The notes under the pieces were generated by a model. It had not been told where the DNA came from, ran no database searches, and was given only the letters and a program-made list of their open reading frames with translations. Below are positions 1 to 6,638 of a DNA stretch of 10,642 bases, piece after piece. How positions within the stretch are numbered: the stretch's first letter is position 1; each line of letters starts with the position of its first letter. The DNA lies in NCBI GenBank assembly GCA_946478645.1, contig CAMLCW010000172.1:1-10642 (forward strand), given 5' to 3'. The DNA comes from an uncultured Variovorax sp. Lineage in GTDB: Bacteria; Pseudomonadota; Gammaproteobacteria; Burkholderiales; Burkholderiaceae. A program made the translations under genes and the position numbers.

Positions 1-587
1 CGCCGACCTTCAGCCGCCAGTTCCTGATGCCGCGGCTCGAGCTGTTCCGCAACATCTACCCCGACATCGAGCTGGTGCTGCAGGTGTCGATCCCGCTGCT
101 CGACGTGACGGCCGAACAGGCCGACCTCGAGGTGCGCTACGGCAGCGGCAACTACGCCGACTGCGAGCACCGCCTGCTGCTCGAGGAAGACCTGGTGCCC
201 GCCTGCAGCCCGAGCTACCTCAACGAGTTCGGCCCGTTCGACGGCTTCCGCACCGCGGCGGAGATCGCGAACTCGCGCCTCATCCGCAGCCCGCTCGAAC
301 CCTGGGGCACCTGGTTCGCGGCCTGCGGCATCGACCAGCCCGAGCCGCACGTCGGCTCGCAGTTCAACGACCTGGGCCTGGTCTACGATGCGGCCGCGAG
401 CGGCTTCGGCGTGGCGCTGGTGCGCCTGAAGATGGGCGCCGCCTGGTTCGAATCGGGCCGCCTGGTGGCGCTGTCCGACCAGCCCGTGCGCTCGCCGCAC
501 AAGCACACCATCTGCTGGCAGCCCGGCACGCTCGAACGCTGGGAGTGCGCGGCCTTCGTCGACTGGCTGGCGCAGAGCCTGCGCTGA
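1..587 (+). CDS. LysR-family transcriptional regulator, GcvA-type, C-terminal part (5' truncated by window edge)
   Basis: The reading frame is open from base 3 and runs 194 codons to a TGA at 585-587. The start and the helix-turn-helix lie outside the window. What is visible is the effector-binding domain of a LysR protein. It opens with a TFSRQFLMPRLELF segment equivalent to the TFA-x-RWLxPRL stretch of GcvA-like regulators, followed by DLEVRYGSGNY (the usual D-L-A-I-R-Y-G-x-G block) and LVPACSPSYL (the usual L-x-P-V-C-S-P block). The C-terminus, AAFVDWLAQSLR, is the typical end of this family. The first visible ATG (27) is internal and not the start. The gene is co-oriented with glcDEF, 116 bp upstream of glcD. 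LysR regulators often control neighbours, so a role in glycolate utilisation is possible, but this is inference. The effector cannot be told from the sequence. Confidence 0.9.
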   Translation, partial: PTFSRQFLMPRLELFRNIYPDIELVLQVSIPLLDVTAEQADLEVRYGSGNYADCEHRLLLEEDLVPACSPSYLNEFGPFDGFRTAAEIANSRLIRSPLEPWGTWFAACGIDQPEPHVGSQFNDLGLVYDAAASGFGVALVRLKMGAAWFESGRLVALSDQPVRSPHKHTICWQPGTLERWECAAFVDWLAQSLR

Positions 588-597
588 GAAGCCGATC

Positions 598-626
598 CGG
601 CCGGCGAAGTTCTCTCAAGCCGGCCG
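598..626. other. Inverted repeat (8-bp perfect stem) between LysR gene and glcD
   Basis: CGGCCGGC at 598-605 and GCCGGCCG at 619-626 are perfect reverse complements around a 13-base loop. The structure begins 11 bases after the LysR stop codon. No T-run follows on the + strand (the next bases are CGCGAAAAAGC), so it is not a classical intrinsic terminator. It could be a weak or factor-assisted terminator, or a protein-binding dyad in the glcD upstream region. In DNA this rich in G and C such a repeat can also arise by chance. Confidence 0.35.
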
Positions 627-703
627 CGAAAAAGCTTCAACCCGGTGGCGCCGCAATTTGCGTAGAGTGCGTCTCTCCACGAGACGACAACACGAACCAC
701 AAG

Positions 704-2170
704 ATGGACAAGACCGAACGCCAGGCGCAGATCGTGCGCGCGCTGCAGGCGCAGCTGCCCGCGCATGCGCTGATCTGGCATGCCGAGGACACCACGCCCT
801 ACGAATGCGACGGCCTCACGGCCTACCGCCAGCGGCCGCTCGTCGTGGCGCTGCCCGAGACCGAAGACCAGGTCGCGGCCGTGCTCAAGACCTGCCATGC
901 GCTCGGCGCGCCGGTGGTGGCGCGCGGCGCGGGCACGGGGCTGTCGGGCGGCGCGATGCCGCATGAAATGGGCGTGACGCTCTCGCTCGCCAAGTTCAAC
1001 CGCATCCTCAAGATCGATCCGGTGAGCCGCACGGCCGTGGTGCAGTGCGGCGTGCGCAACCTCGCGATCAGCGAGGCCGCCGCGCCCTTCAACCTCTACT
1101 ACGCGCCCGATCCGTCGAGCCAGATCGCCTGTTCCATCGGCGGCAACGTGGCCGAGAACTCGGGCGGCGTGCACTGCCTCAAGTACGGCCTCACGCTGCA
1201 CAACGTGCTGCGCGTGCGCGGCTTCACGGCCGAGGGCGAGCCGATCGAGTTCGGCGGCGAGGCGCTCGACGCGCCGGGGCTCGACCTGCTCGCGCTGGTG
1301 ATCGGCAGCGAGGGCATGCTCGCGGTCACCACCGAAGTCACGGTCAAGCTGGTGCCCAAGCCGCAGCTCGCGCGCTGCATCATGGCGAGCTTCGACGACG
1401 TGCGAAAAGCCGGCGACGCGGTGGCCGCGGTGATCGCGGCCGGCATCATCCCCGCGGGGCTCGAGATGATGGACAAGCCCATGACCGCCGCGGTCGAAGA
1501 CTTCGTGCATGCCGGCTACGACCTCGACGCCGCCGCCATCCTGCTGTGCGAATCCGACGGCACGCCCGAGGAGGTCGAGGAAGAGATCGGCCGCATGACC
1601 GCCGTGCTGCGCGCCTCGGGCGCCACCGCCATCGCGGTGAGCACCAGCGAGGAAGAACGCATGCGCTTCTGGAGCGGGCGCAAGAACGCGTTTCCCGCGT
1701 CGGGCCGCATCAGCCCCGACTACATGTGCCTCGACTCCACCATCCCGCGCAAGCGCCTGGCCGACATCCTGCTGGCGATCCAGCAGATGGAGAAGAAGTA
1801 CAACCTGCGCTGCTGCAACGTGTTCCACGCGGGCGACGGCAACCTGCATCCGCTGGTGCTGTTCGATGCCAACGACCCCGACGAGCTGCACCGCTGCGAG
1901 CTGTTCGGCGCCGACATCCTCGAGACCAGTGTCGCGATGGGCGGCACTGTCTCGGGCGAGCACGGCGTCGGCGTCGAGAAGCTCAACAGCATGTGCGTGC
2001 AGTTCAGCGCGGCCGAGAACGAGCAGATGTTCGGCGTCAAGCGCGCCTTCGATCCGGCCGGTTTGCTGAACCCGGGCAAGGTGATTCCCACGTTGCAGCG
2101 CTGCGCCGAGTACGGCAAGCAGGTGGTGCGCGGCGGCCGCCTACCGCATCCCGACCTGCCGAGGTTCTGA
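704..2170 (+). CDS. glcD: Glycolate oxidase FAD-binding subunit GlcD
   Basis: This 488-residue protein is close to the length of E. coli GlcD (about 499). It is the catalytic flavoprotein subunit of glycolate dehydrogenase, which oxidises glycolate (and often D-lactate) to glyoxylate with electrons passing to the quinone pool through GlcF. An N-terminal FAD-binding type 4 (PCMH) domain carries RGAGTGLSGGA at residues 74-84. The C-terminal FAD-oxidase domain carries HAGDGNLHP at 375-383 and GGTVSGEHGVG at 413-423, with His375, His382, Glu419 and His420 in the conserved substrate/metal-binding blocks. The frame stays open upstream to 545, but the ATG at 704 gives the family-like N-terminus (MDKTERQAQIV) and avoids overlapping the LysR gene. 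The ribosome binding site is weak. The glcE start follows after 2 bp, so the two genes are co-transcribed. A related FAD-linked D-lactate dehydrogenase is the main alternative, but glcE and glcF downstream settle the call. Confidence 0.95.
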   Translation: MDKTERQAQIVRALQAQLPAHALIWHAEDTTPYECDGLTAYRQRPLVVALPETEDQVAAVLKTCHALGAPVVARGAGTGLSGGAMPHEMGVTLSLAKFNRILKIDPVSRTAVVQCGVRNLAISEAAAPFNLYYAPDPSSQIACSIGGNVAENSGGVHCLKYGLTLHNVLRVRGFTAEGEPIEFGGEALDAPGLDLLALVIGSEGMLAVTTEVTVKLVPKPQLARCIMASFDDVRKAGDAVAAVIAAGIIPAGLEMMDKPMTAAVEDFVHAGYDLDAAAILLCESDGTPEEVEEEIGRMTAVLRASGATAIAVSTSEEERMRFWSGRKNAFPASGRISPDYMCLDSTIPRKRLADILLAIQQMEKKYNLRCCNVFHAGDGNLHPLVLFDANDPDELHRCELFGADILETSVAMGGTVSGEHGVGVEKLNSMCVQFSAAENEQMFGVKRAFDPAGLLNPGKVIPTLQRCAEYGKQVVRGGRLPHPDLPRF

Positions 2171-2172
2171 CG

Positions 2173-3324
2173 ATGGAAGCCATGGACAACGCACTGCACG
2201 AAGTGGTCGAGCGCATCCGCGCCGCCGCCGCTGCCGCCAGCACCACCGTCAGCCATCCGGCGCCGCTGCGCATCCGCGGCGGCGGCACGAAGGATTTCTA
2301 CGGCGAGGCGCCGCAGGGCGAGGTGCTCGACACCCGCGGCCTGCGCGGCATCGTGAGCTACGAGCCGAGCGAACTGGTCGTCACCGTCCGCGGCGGCACG
2401 CCGCTCGCCGAACTCGAGGCCGTGCTGGCCGACAAGGGGCAGTGCCTGCCGTTCGAACCGCCGCGCTTCGGCGCAGCGCCGGGCGCGGGGACCGTCGGAG
2501 GCATGGTCGCCGCGGGGCTCAGCGGGCCCGCGCGTGCCAGCGTCGGTGCGGTGCGCGACTACGTGCTCGGCGCCATGCTCGTCAACGGCCGCGGCGACCT
2601 GCTCACCTTCGGCGGCCAGGTGATGAAGAACGTGGCGGGCTACGACGTCTCGCGCGTGCTGGCCGGTTCGCTCGGCACGCTGGGGCTGATCGCCGAGGTG
2701 AGCCTCAAGGTGCTGCCCGTCGCGCCCGCCGAGGCCACGCTGGTTTTCGAATGCAGCCAGGCCGATGCGCTGCGGCTGCTCAACGAATGGGGCGGACGGC
2801 CTTTGCCGCTCAACGCCAGCTGCTGGTGCGCGCGCGACGGGGTCTGTGTGCTGAGCCTGCGCCTGCGCGGCGCGGCCGCGGCGGTCGAGGCGGCCTGCGG
2901 CCACCTCGGCGGCGAGCGCCAGGACGATGCGGCGGCCGCGCGCTGGTGGCAGTCGCTGCGCGACCAGCAGGCTGCGTGGTTCGACGACGACGCGGCGCCA
3001 ACGCACGGTGCGCTCTGGCGCGTGTCGGTGCCGCAGACCGCACCGGTGCTGGCCTGGGCCGGTGCCGGCGCGCCGCTCGTCGAATGGCATGGCGCCCAGC
3101 GCTGGTACCGCGCGCCCGCCGCGCAAGCCGCCGCAATCCGTGCCGCAGCGCATGCGGCCGGCGGCCACGCCACGCTGTTCCGGCTGCCGCCGGGCCAGGA
3201 CGCCGACGGCGTCGCGCGCTTCGGCGCGATGACCCCACCCGTCGCGCGCATCCACCAGGCCCTGGTGCGCGAATTCGATCCGCACGGCCTCTTCGACCGC
3301 ACGCGGCTGCTGCCGGCCGGCTGA
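2173..3324 (+). CDS. glcE: Glycolate oxidase FAD-binding subunit GlcE
   Basis: This 383-residue second flavoprotein subunit of glycolate oxidase is a little longer than E. coli GlcE (about 350). It has the FAD-binding fold without the full catalytic C-terminal domain of GlcD. Visible motifs are RIRGGGTKDFYG at residues 33-44, the GAGTVGGMVAAGLSGPARA glycine-rich stretch near 110-130, and VMKNVAGYD at 150-158 followed by SRVLAGSLGTLGLI, a hallmark of GlcE. The C-terminus FDPHGLFDRTRLLPAG matches the usual FDPxGxFNxGR ending. The ATG at 2173 is 2 bp after the glcD stop and has a GAGG at 2161-2164 placed 8 bases upstream; an ATG at 2182 is possible but less well placed. The N-terminus has a run of six alanines (17-22). 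A CWCARDGVC cluster at 217-225 is unusual for this region as I remember the family. Confidence 0.94.
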   Translation: MEAMDNALHEVVERIRAAAAAASTTVSHPAPLRIRGGGTKDFYGEAPQGEVLDTRGLRGIVSYEPSELVVTVRGGTPLAELEAVLADKGQCLPFEPPRFGAAPGAGTVGGMVAAGLSGPARASVGAVRDYVLGAMLVNGRGDLLTFGGQVMKNVAGYDVSRVLAGSLGTLGLIAEVSLKVLPVAPAEATLVFECSQADALRLLNEWGGRPLPLNASCWCARDGVCVLSLRLRGAAAAVEAACGHLGGERQDDAAAARWWQSLRDQQAAWFDDDAAPTHGALWRVSVPQTAPVLAWAGAGAPLVEWHGAQRWYRAPAAQAAAIRAAAHAAGGHATLFRLPPGQDADGVARFGAMTPPVARIHQALVREFDPHGLFDRTRLLPAG

Positions 3325-3352
3325 GCCACATCGCCCCCATTCCCCACGCCCC

Positions 3353-4585
3353 ATGCAAACCGAACTCGCCCCCGAATTCCAAGGCACCGACGATGGCCGC
3401 GAGGCTGAAGCCATCCTGCGCAAATGCGTGCACTGCGGCTTCTGCACCGCCACCTGCCCCACCTACCAACTGCTCGGCGACGAGCTCGACGGTCCGCGCG
3501 GACGCATCTACCTGATGAAGCAGGTGCTCGAAGGTAAGCCGCCGACGCGCAGCACGCAGCTTCATCTCGACCGCTGCCTGACCTGCCGCAATTGCGAAAC
3601 CACCTGCCCCAGCGGCGTGCAGTACGGCCACCTGGTCGACATCGGACGTCGCATCGTCGATGCGAAGGTGCCGCGCCCGCCCGTCGAATCGGCCAAGCGC
3701 TGGCTGCTGAAGGAAGGCCTGCCGTCGCCGCTCTTCGGCCCCGCGATGAAGCTCGGCCAGTCGGTGCGCGGCCTCTTGCCCGGTGCGCTCCAGGCCAAGG
3801 TGCCGCCGAAGCAGGCGGCCGGTGAATGGCCCGCGGCCACGCATGCGCGCAAGGTGCTCATGCTCGCGGGCTGCGTGCAGCCGGCGATGATGCCCAACAT
3901 CAACAGCGCCACCGCGCGCGTGCTCGACGCGGCCGGCATCCAGGCCGTGGTCGCGCCCGCGGCCGGCTGCTGCGGCGCGGTGAAGTTCCACCTCAACGAC
4001 CAGGAAGGCGGCAAGGCCCAGATGCGCGCCAACATCGATGCGTGGTGGCCGATGGTCGAGCGTGGCGAAGTCGAGGCGATCGTGATGAACGCGTCGGGCT
4101 GCGGCGTCACCGTGCGCGAGTACGGCCACCTGCTGCGCGACGATGCGGCCTATGCCGCCAAGGCCGCGCGCATCAGCGAACTCACGCGCGACCTGAGCGA
4201 GCTGCTGCCCGAACTGGTGCCGGCGCTGAAGCCCCGCGTGCGGGCCTCTGCTGGCGTGGTGGCCTACCACCCGCCATGCACGCTGCAGCACGGCCAGAAG
4301 CTGCGCGGCGGGGTCGAGACGCACCTGCGCGCGCTGGGCTTCGACGTGCGCGTGGCGATGAACGAATCGCACCTGTGCTGCGGTTCGGCCGGCACCTACT
4401 CGGTGCTGCAGCCCGAGCTCGCCTATCCGCTGCGCGACCGCAAGCTCGGGCACCTGAAGCAGCTGCAGCCCAGCGTCATCGCCTCGGCCAACATCGGCTG
4501 CATCACGCACCTGCAGAGCGGCAGCGACCAGACGCCCGTGCGCCACTGGGTGGAACTGCTCGACGCGGCCCTGGCGCCCGCCTGA
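3353..4585 (+). CDS. glcF: Glycolate oxidase iron-sulfur subunit GlcF
   Basis: This 410-residue protein is almost the same length as E. coli GlcF (407). It carries electrons from the GlcD/GlcE flavins towards membrane quinone. Two ferredoxin-type [4Fe-4S] motifs are intact: Cys25, 28, 31 and 35 (CVHCGFCTATCP) and Cys75, 78, 81 and 85 (CLTCRNCETTCP). The C-terminal half has two cysteine-rich CCG domains: the first shows GCVQPAM and AAGCCGAV, the second HPPCTLQHGQ and LCCGSAGTYS. It starts 28 bp after glcE with no clear Shine-Dalgarno sequence, and the N-terminal MQTELAPEF resembles other GlcF proteins. The order D-E-F on one strand with short gaps indicates one operon making the oxidase complex. 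No glcG or malate synthase gene follows. Confidence 0.96.
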   Translation: MQTELAPEFQGTDDGREAEAILRKCVHCGFCTATCPTYQLLGDELDGPRGRIYLMKQVLEGKPPTRSTQLHLDRCLTCRNCETTCPSGVQYGHLVDIGRRIVDAKVPRPPVESAKRWLLKEGLPSPLFGPAMKLGQSVRGLLPGALQAKVPPKQAAGEWPAATHARKVLMLAGCVQPAMMPNINSATARVLDAAGIQAVVAPAAGCCGAVKFHLNDQEGGKAQMRANIDAWWPMVERGEVEAIVMNASGCGVTVREYGHLLRDDAAYAAKAARISELTRDLSELLPELVPALKPRVRASAGVVAYHPPCTLQHGQKLRGGVETHLRALGFDVRVAMNESHLCCGSAGTYSVLQPELAYPLRDRKLGHLKQLQPSVIASANIGCITHLQSGSDQTPVRHWVELLDAALAPA

Positions 4586-4665
4586 TCAGCAACAGGTCGG
4601 CGGCCCACGCCGCGGAGCGCCCTGGTCCGACTGGCGCGGCGCGGCAACGCACCGCATCATGTCGG

Positions 4666-4683
4666 CTTCGATCTTTTTCGAAG
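4666..4683 (+). promoter_or_regulatory. Hairpin overlapping the ribosome binding site of the exported-protein gene
   Basis: CTTCGA at 4666-4671 pairs perfectly with TCGAAG at 4678-4683 around the T-rich loop TCTTTT. The Shine-Dalgarno sequence AAGGAG at 4681-4686 lies 7 bases before the ATG at 4694, and its first three bases fall in the stem. This could tune translation initiation. The stem is only 6 bp, so the effect may be small. The T-rich bases sit in the loop and not after the stem, so a terminator for glcF is unlikely. Confidence 0.35.
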
Positions 4684-4693
4684 GAGCAAAGAC

Positions 4694-5131
4694 ATGACGC
4701 GCAATCGAAAGAACGCCATCGTTCAGGAAAAGCGGCCGCTGCACCTGCTGGCGGCGCTGGCCCTGTCGGCCGGTGCCATGACGGCGCACGCCCAGTCGGG
4801 CATGCCGGCCTGGAAGGGCGAGGGCGCGGTGCGCCACGTCTGCGGCGGCATCGGCTCGGACGAATCGAACGCGATGCGCGCGGCCATGAAGGACCATCCG
4901 CTCGCGCTGCTTTTCGCGCGTGCCGACGGTGCCTACCTGGCCGACGTGCAGGTCGAGATCAAGGCCGCCGACGGCGCCACGGCACTGTCGCTGCGCGCCA
5001 CGGGGCCCGTGTGCCTGGTCGACATTCCCGCGGGCCGCTACACGATCGCCGCGACGACCCAGAATGGCGAGTCCAAAACCCAGAACGTCACGGTGGGCGG
5101 CGGTTCCAAGACCGCGAGCTTCAGGTTCTGA
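4694..5131 (+). CDS. Small exported protein, carboxypeptidase-regulatory-like domain
   Basis: This is a 145-residue protein with a strong Shine-Dalgarno sequence (AAGGAG, 7 bases before the ATG). The N-terminus has basic residues (R3, R5, K6, K13, R14), a hydrophobic core LLAALALSAGAMT and an AHA-Q site, so signal peptidase I should cleave after residue 33. The mature part of about 112 residues looks like a single beta-sandwich. It has a CGGIGSDESNAMR block (50-62), LALLFARADGAYLADVQVEI, and IPAGRYTIAATTQNGE followed by alternating strand residues to the end, ASFRF. This pattern matches the small carboxypeptidase-regulatory-like (transthyretin-like fold) proteins common in Burkholderiales, whose function is not known to me. 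It has exactly two cysteines after the signal, Cys50 and Cys107, which could form a disulfide in the periplasm. It lies 108 bp downstream of glcF and may be read from the same transcript or its own promoter. A glycolate role is not shown. Confidence 0.8.
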   Translation: MTRNRKNAIVQEKRPLHLLAALALSAGAMTAHAQSGMPAWKGEGAVRHVCGGIGSDESNAMRAAMKDHPLALLFARADGAYLADVQVEIKAADGATALSLRATGPVCLVDIPAGRYTIAATTQNGESKTQNVTVGGGSKTASFRF

Positions 5132-5134
5132 GGC

Positions 5135-5629
5135 TCAGGCCGGGACGGCCAGCGCGGCCTCGATGTCGCCGGCCAGCGAAGCCGGCTTGTCGAGCGGCGC
5201 ATAGCGCTTGATCACCTGGCCGTCGCGCCCCACCAGAAACTTGGTGAAGTTCCACTTGATCGCCGTGCTGCCCAGCAGCCCCGGCTTCTCCTTGGTGAGC
5301 CACTGGTAGAGCGGCGCGGCGCCGTCGCCCTTGACCTCGATCTTCTCCATCATCGGAAAGCTCACGCCGTAGTTGCGGGTGCAGAAGGCGCCGATCTCCT
5401 CGTTGCTGCCCGGGTCCTGGCCGCCGAACTGGTTCGACGGGAAGCCCAGCACCACGAGCCCCTGGCCGGCGTATTTGGCGTGCAGTTCCTCGAGGCCCGC
5501 GAACTGCGGCGTGAAGCCGCACTGGCTCGCGGTGTTGACGACCAGCAGCACCTTGCCGCGGTAGTCCGCGAGCCGCACCGGTTCGCCGTCGATGCGGCGC
5601 GCGTCGAAGTCGTAGATGCTGCCGGCCAT
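5135..5629 (-). CDS. Glutathione peroxidase (cysteine type, BtuE/GPx family)
   Basis: This 164-residue thioredoxin-fold peroxidase reduces hydrogen peroxide and organic hydroperoxides. The peroxidatic residue is Cys37 in NTASQCGFTP, encoded by an ordinary TGC, so it is not a selenoprotein. The rest of the catalytic set is present: Gln71 in GFPSNQFGGQDPGSNEEI, and Trp126 and Asn127 in KWNFTKFLVGRDG. Cys83 in FCTRNYGVSFP sits where the resolving cysteine of thioredoxin-dependent non-animal GPx enzymes lies, so thioredoxin may be the true reductant despite the family name. The start at 5629 gives the family-like N-terminus MAGSIYDFDARRIDG and has an AAGGAAG ribosome binding site 4 bases upstream; the frame is open further upstream but overlaps the preceding gene. 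It follows the EamA gene by 10 bp. Its stop is 3 bp from that of the convergent exported-protein gene. E. coli BtuE is the closest named relative I can recall. Confidence 0.95.
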   Translation of the reverse strand: MAGSIYDFDARRIDGEPVRLADYRGKVLLVVNTASQCGFTPQFAGLEELHAKYAGQGLVVLGFPSNQFGGQDPGSNEEIGAFCTRNYGVSFPMMEKIEVKGDGAAPLYQWLTKEKPGLLGSTAIKWNFTKFLVGRDGQVIKRYAPLDKPASLAGDIEAALAVPA

Positions 5630-5639
5630 GGCGCTTCCT

Positions 5640-6530
5640 TCAGGGGGTGGAGAGGGGCCGATCATCGCTGCGCGCGGGCGTTCGCGCAAACGCCGACCAC
5701 GCCGCCGCCAGCACGATCAGCGCGCCGCCCGCAAGGATGCGCGGGCTCATCGTGGCCGCGCCGAGCGCCACCGACGACACGCTCGCGAACAGCACCTCCG
5801 ACAGCATGATCACCGCCGTGGCGCTGGCCGCGAGCCGCGCCGCGCCGTACTGCAGGCAGACGTTGGCCACCACGAAGCCAGCCCCCAGCAGCACGGCCCA
5901 GCCGATCCATCCCGGCGTGGCCAGGAGCGGCGAAGCGAAGGCGCCGAGCGCCGTGCCGCTCGCGGCGGCGGTGCCCGCGACCAGCGCGCAGCCGCTGAAC
6001 ATCGCGAGCGCGCGCGATTCGCCGGGCGCATCGCGCAGGTGGCGCAGCACGATATTGGTCACCGCGAAGCCGAAGCCCGCCGCGAGGCCGAGCCAGTCCG
6101 GCAGGCTCGCGGGCACCGGCCAGTCGACGCCGGGCGCCTTCAGCACCACCACCACGCCGCCGAGCGCGAGCGCCACCCGCGCCAGCGCGCCGCCCGTCGG
6201 CCGCTCGCCGAGCACGGCCCAACCCAGCAGCACGCTCCACAGCGGCATCATGTAGAACAGCAGCACCACGCGCACCACGTCGCCCTGCGTCACCGCCCAG
6301 TTGAAGCCCAGGTTGGTGAACCCGGCCGCGAGCCCGAGCAGCACCAGCATCGGAAAGTCCGCAAAGCCGCGCCAGGCACGGCGAAGCAGCAGCCCCATCG
6401 CGAGCGAGATCGCCGCGTAGACCAGGAACGTGGTCCAGACCGGATGCAGCCCGTGGCTTTCGACGTGGCGGAACGGAAACCAGGAAACGCCCCAGACGAA
6501 CGCGTTGAAGATCAGTGCAAGAGGAGCCAT
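5640..6530 (-). CDS. EamA/DMT-superfamily permease (RhaT/RarD-like transporter)
   Basis: This 296-residue, strongly hydrophobic inner-membrane protein has about ten predicted membrane segments arranged as two EamA repeats, the standard drug/metabolite transporter layout. The first repeat starts at LALIFNAFVWGVSWFPF and includes the conserved FTNLGFNWAVTQGDVVRVVLLFYMMPLW region with LGERPT at its end. The second starts near DWLGLAAGFGFAVTNIVLRH and ends in the ALGAATMSPRILAGGALIVLAA helix pair. The tail (ARTPARSDDRPLSTP) is polar. Substrate is unknown; members export amino acids, nucleotides or other small metabolites, and no feature here picks one. The ATG at 6530 has no clear ribosome binding site. 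The upstream side is occupied by the structured repeats. The TGA stop is followed at once by the peroxidase ribosome binding site, which points to translational coupling. Confidence 0.88.
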   Translation of the reverse strand: MAPLALIFNAFVWGVSWFPFRHVESHGLHPVWTTFLVYAAISLAMGLLLRRAWRGFADFPMLVLLGLAAGFTNLGFNWAVTQGDVVRVVLLFYMMPLWSVLLGWAVLGERPTGGALARVALALGGVVVVLKAPGVDWPVPASLPDWLGLAAGFGFAVTNIVLRHLRDAPGESRALAMFSGCALVAGTAAASGTALGAFASPLLATPGWIGWAVLLGAGFVVANVCLQYGAARLAASATAVIMLSEVLFASVSSVALGAATMSPRILAGGALIVLAAAWSAFARTPARSDDRPLSTP

Positions 6531-6545
6531 GAAGTGTTCATTCGT

Positions 6546-6638
6546 GGAACACCGCGGAACCGGCTTCGCCGGGCCGCTGGTGTTGCCTCCTTGAGGGGGA
6601 CGCGGCTACACGAAGTGAGCCGCTTCGGGGGTGGGCCA
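6546..6638. repeat. Structured intergenic repeat, unit 1 (three successive hairpins)
   Basis: This 93-bp unit has a degenerate tandem copy directly after it. It folds as three hairpins. Hairpin A (6548-6584) pairs AACACC with GGTGTT, GCGG with CCGC and CCGGC with GCCGG around a TTC loop. Hairpin B (6586-6596) pairs CCTC with GAGG. Hairpin C (6602-6623) pairs GCGGCT with AGCCGC and CAC with GTG around GAA, with one bulged A. It encodes no plausible protein. It lies between lplT and the EamA gene, 16 bp from the EamA start. Similar units are, from memory, common between genes in Comamonadaceae; I could not check this. Confidence 0.8.

Noticed and set aside
545..703. Upstream extension of glcD to an ATG at 545
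   Set aside because: It would overlap the LysR gene and add 53 Arg/Ala/Gly-rich residues unlike any GlcD; the ATG at 704 fits the family.
383..1963. Long open frame of 526 codons on the minus strand opposite glcD
   Set aside because: It lies opposite a clear GlcD and the LysR end. Its translation is rich in His, Arg, Ala and Gly with no recognisable motif. GC-rich codon bias leaves such antisense frames open.
2810..4546. Long open frame of 578 codons on the minus strand opposite glcE and glcF
   Set aside because: Same antisense artefact; GlcE and GlcF on the plus strand have intact family motifs and the minus frame has none.
5114..5131. C-terminal ASFRF of the exported protein as an outer-membrane beta-barrel signal
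   Set aside because: The mature protein is only about 112 residues with too few strands for a barrel; it fits a soluble beta-sandwich better.
5519..5521. Possible selenocysteine at the peroxidase active site
   Set aside because: The active-site codon is an ordinary TGC for cysteine, with no in-frame TGA.
5630..5689. Upstream extension of the glutathione peroxidase by 20 residues
   Set aside because: It overlaps the EamA gene, lacks family similarity, and the good ribosome binding site serves the ATG at 5629.
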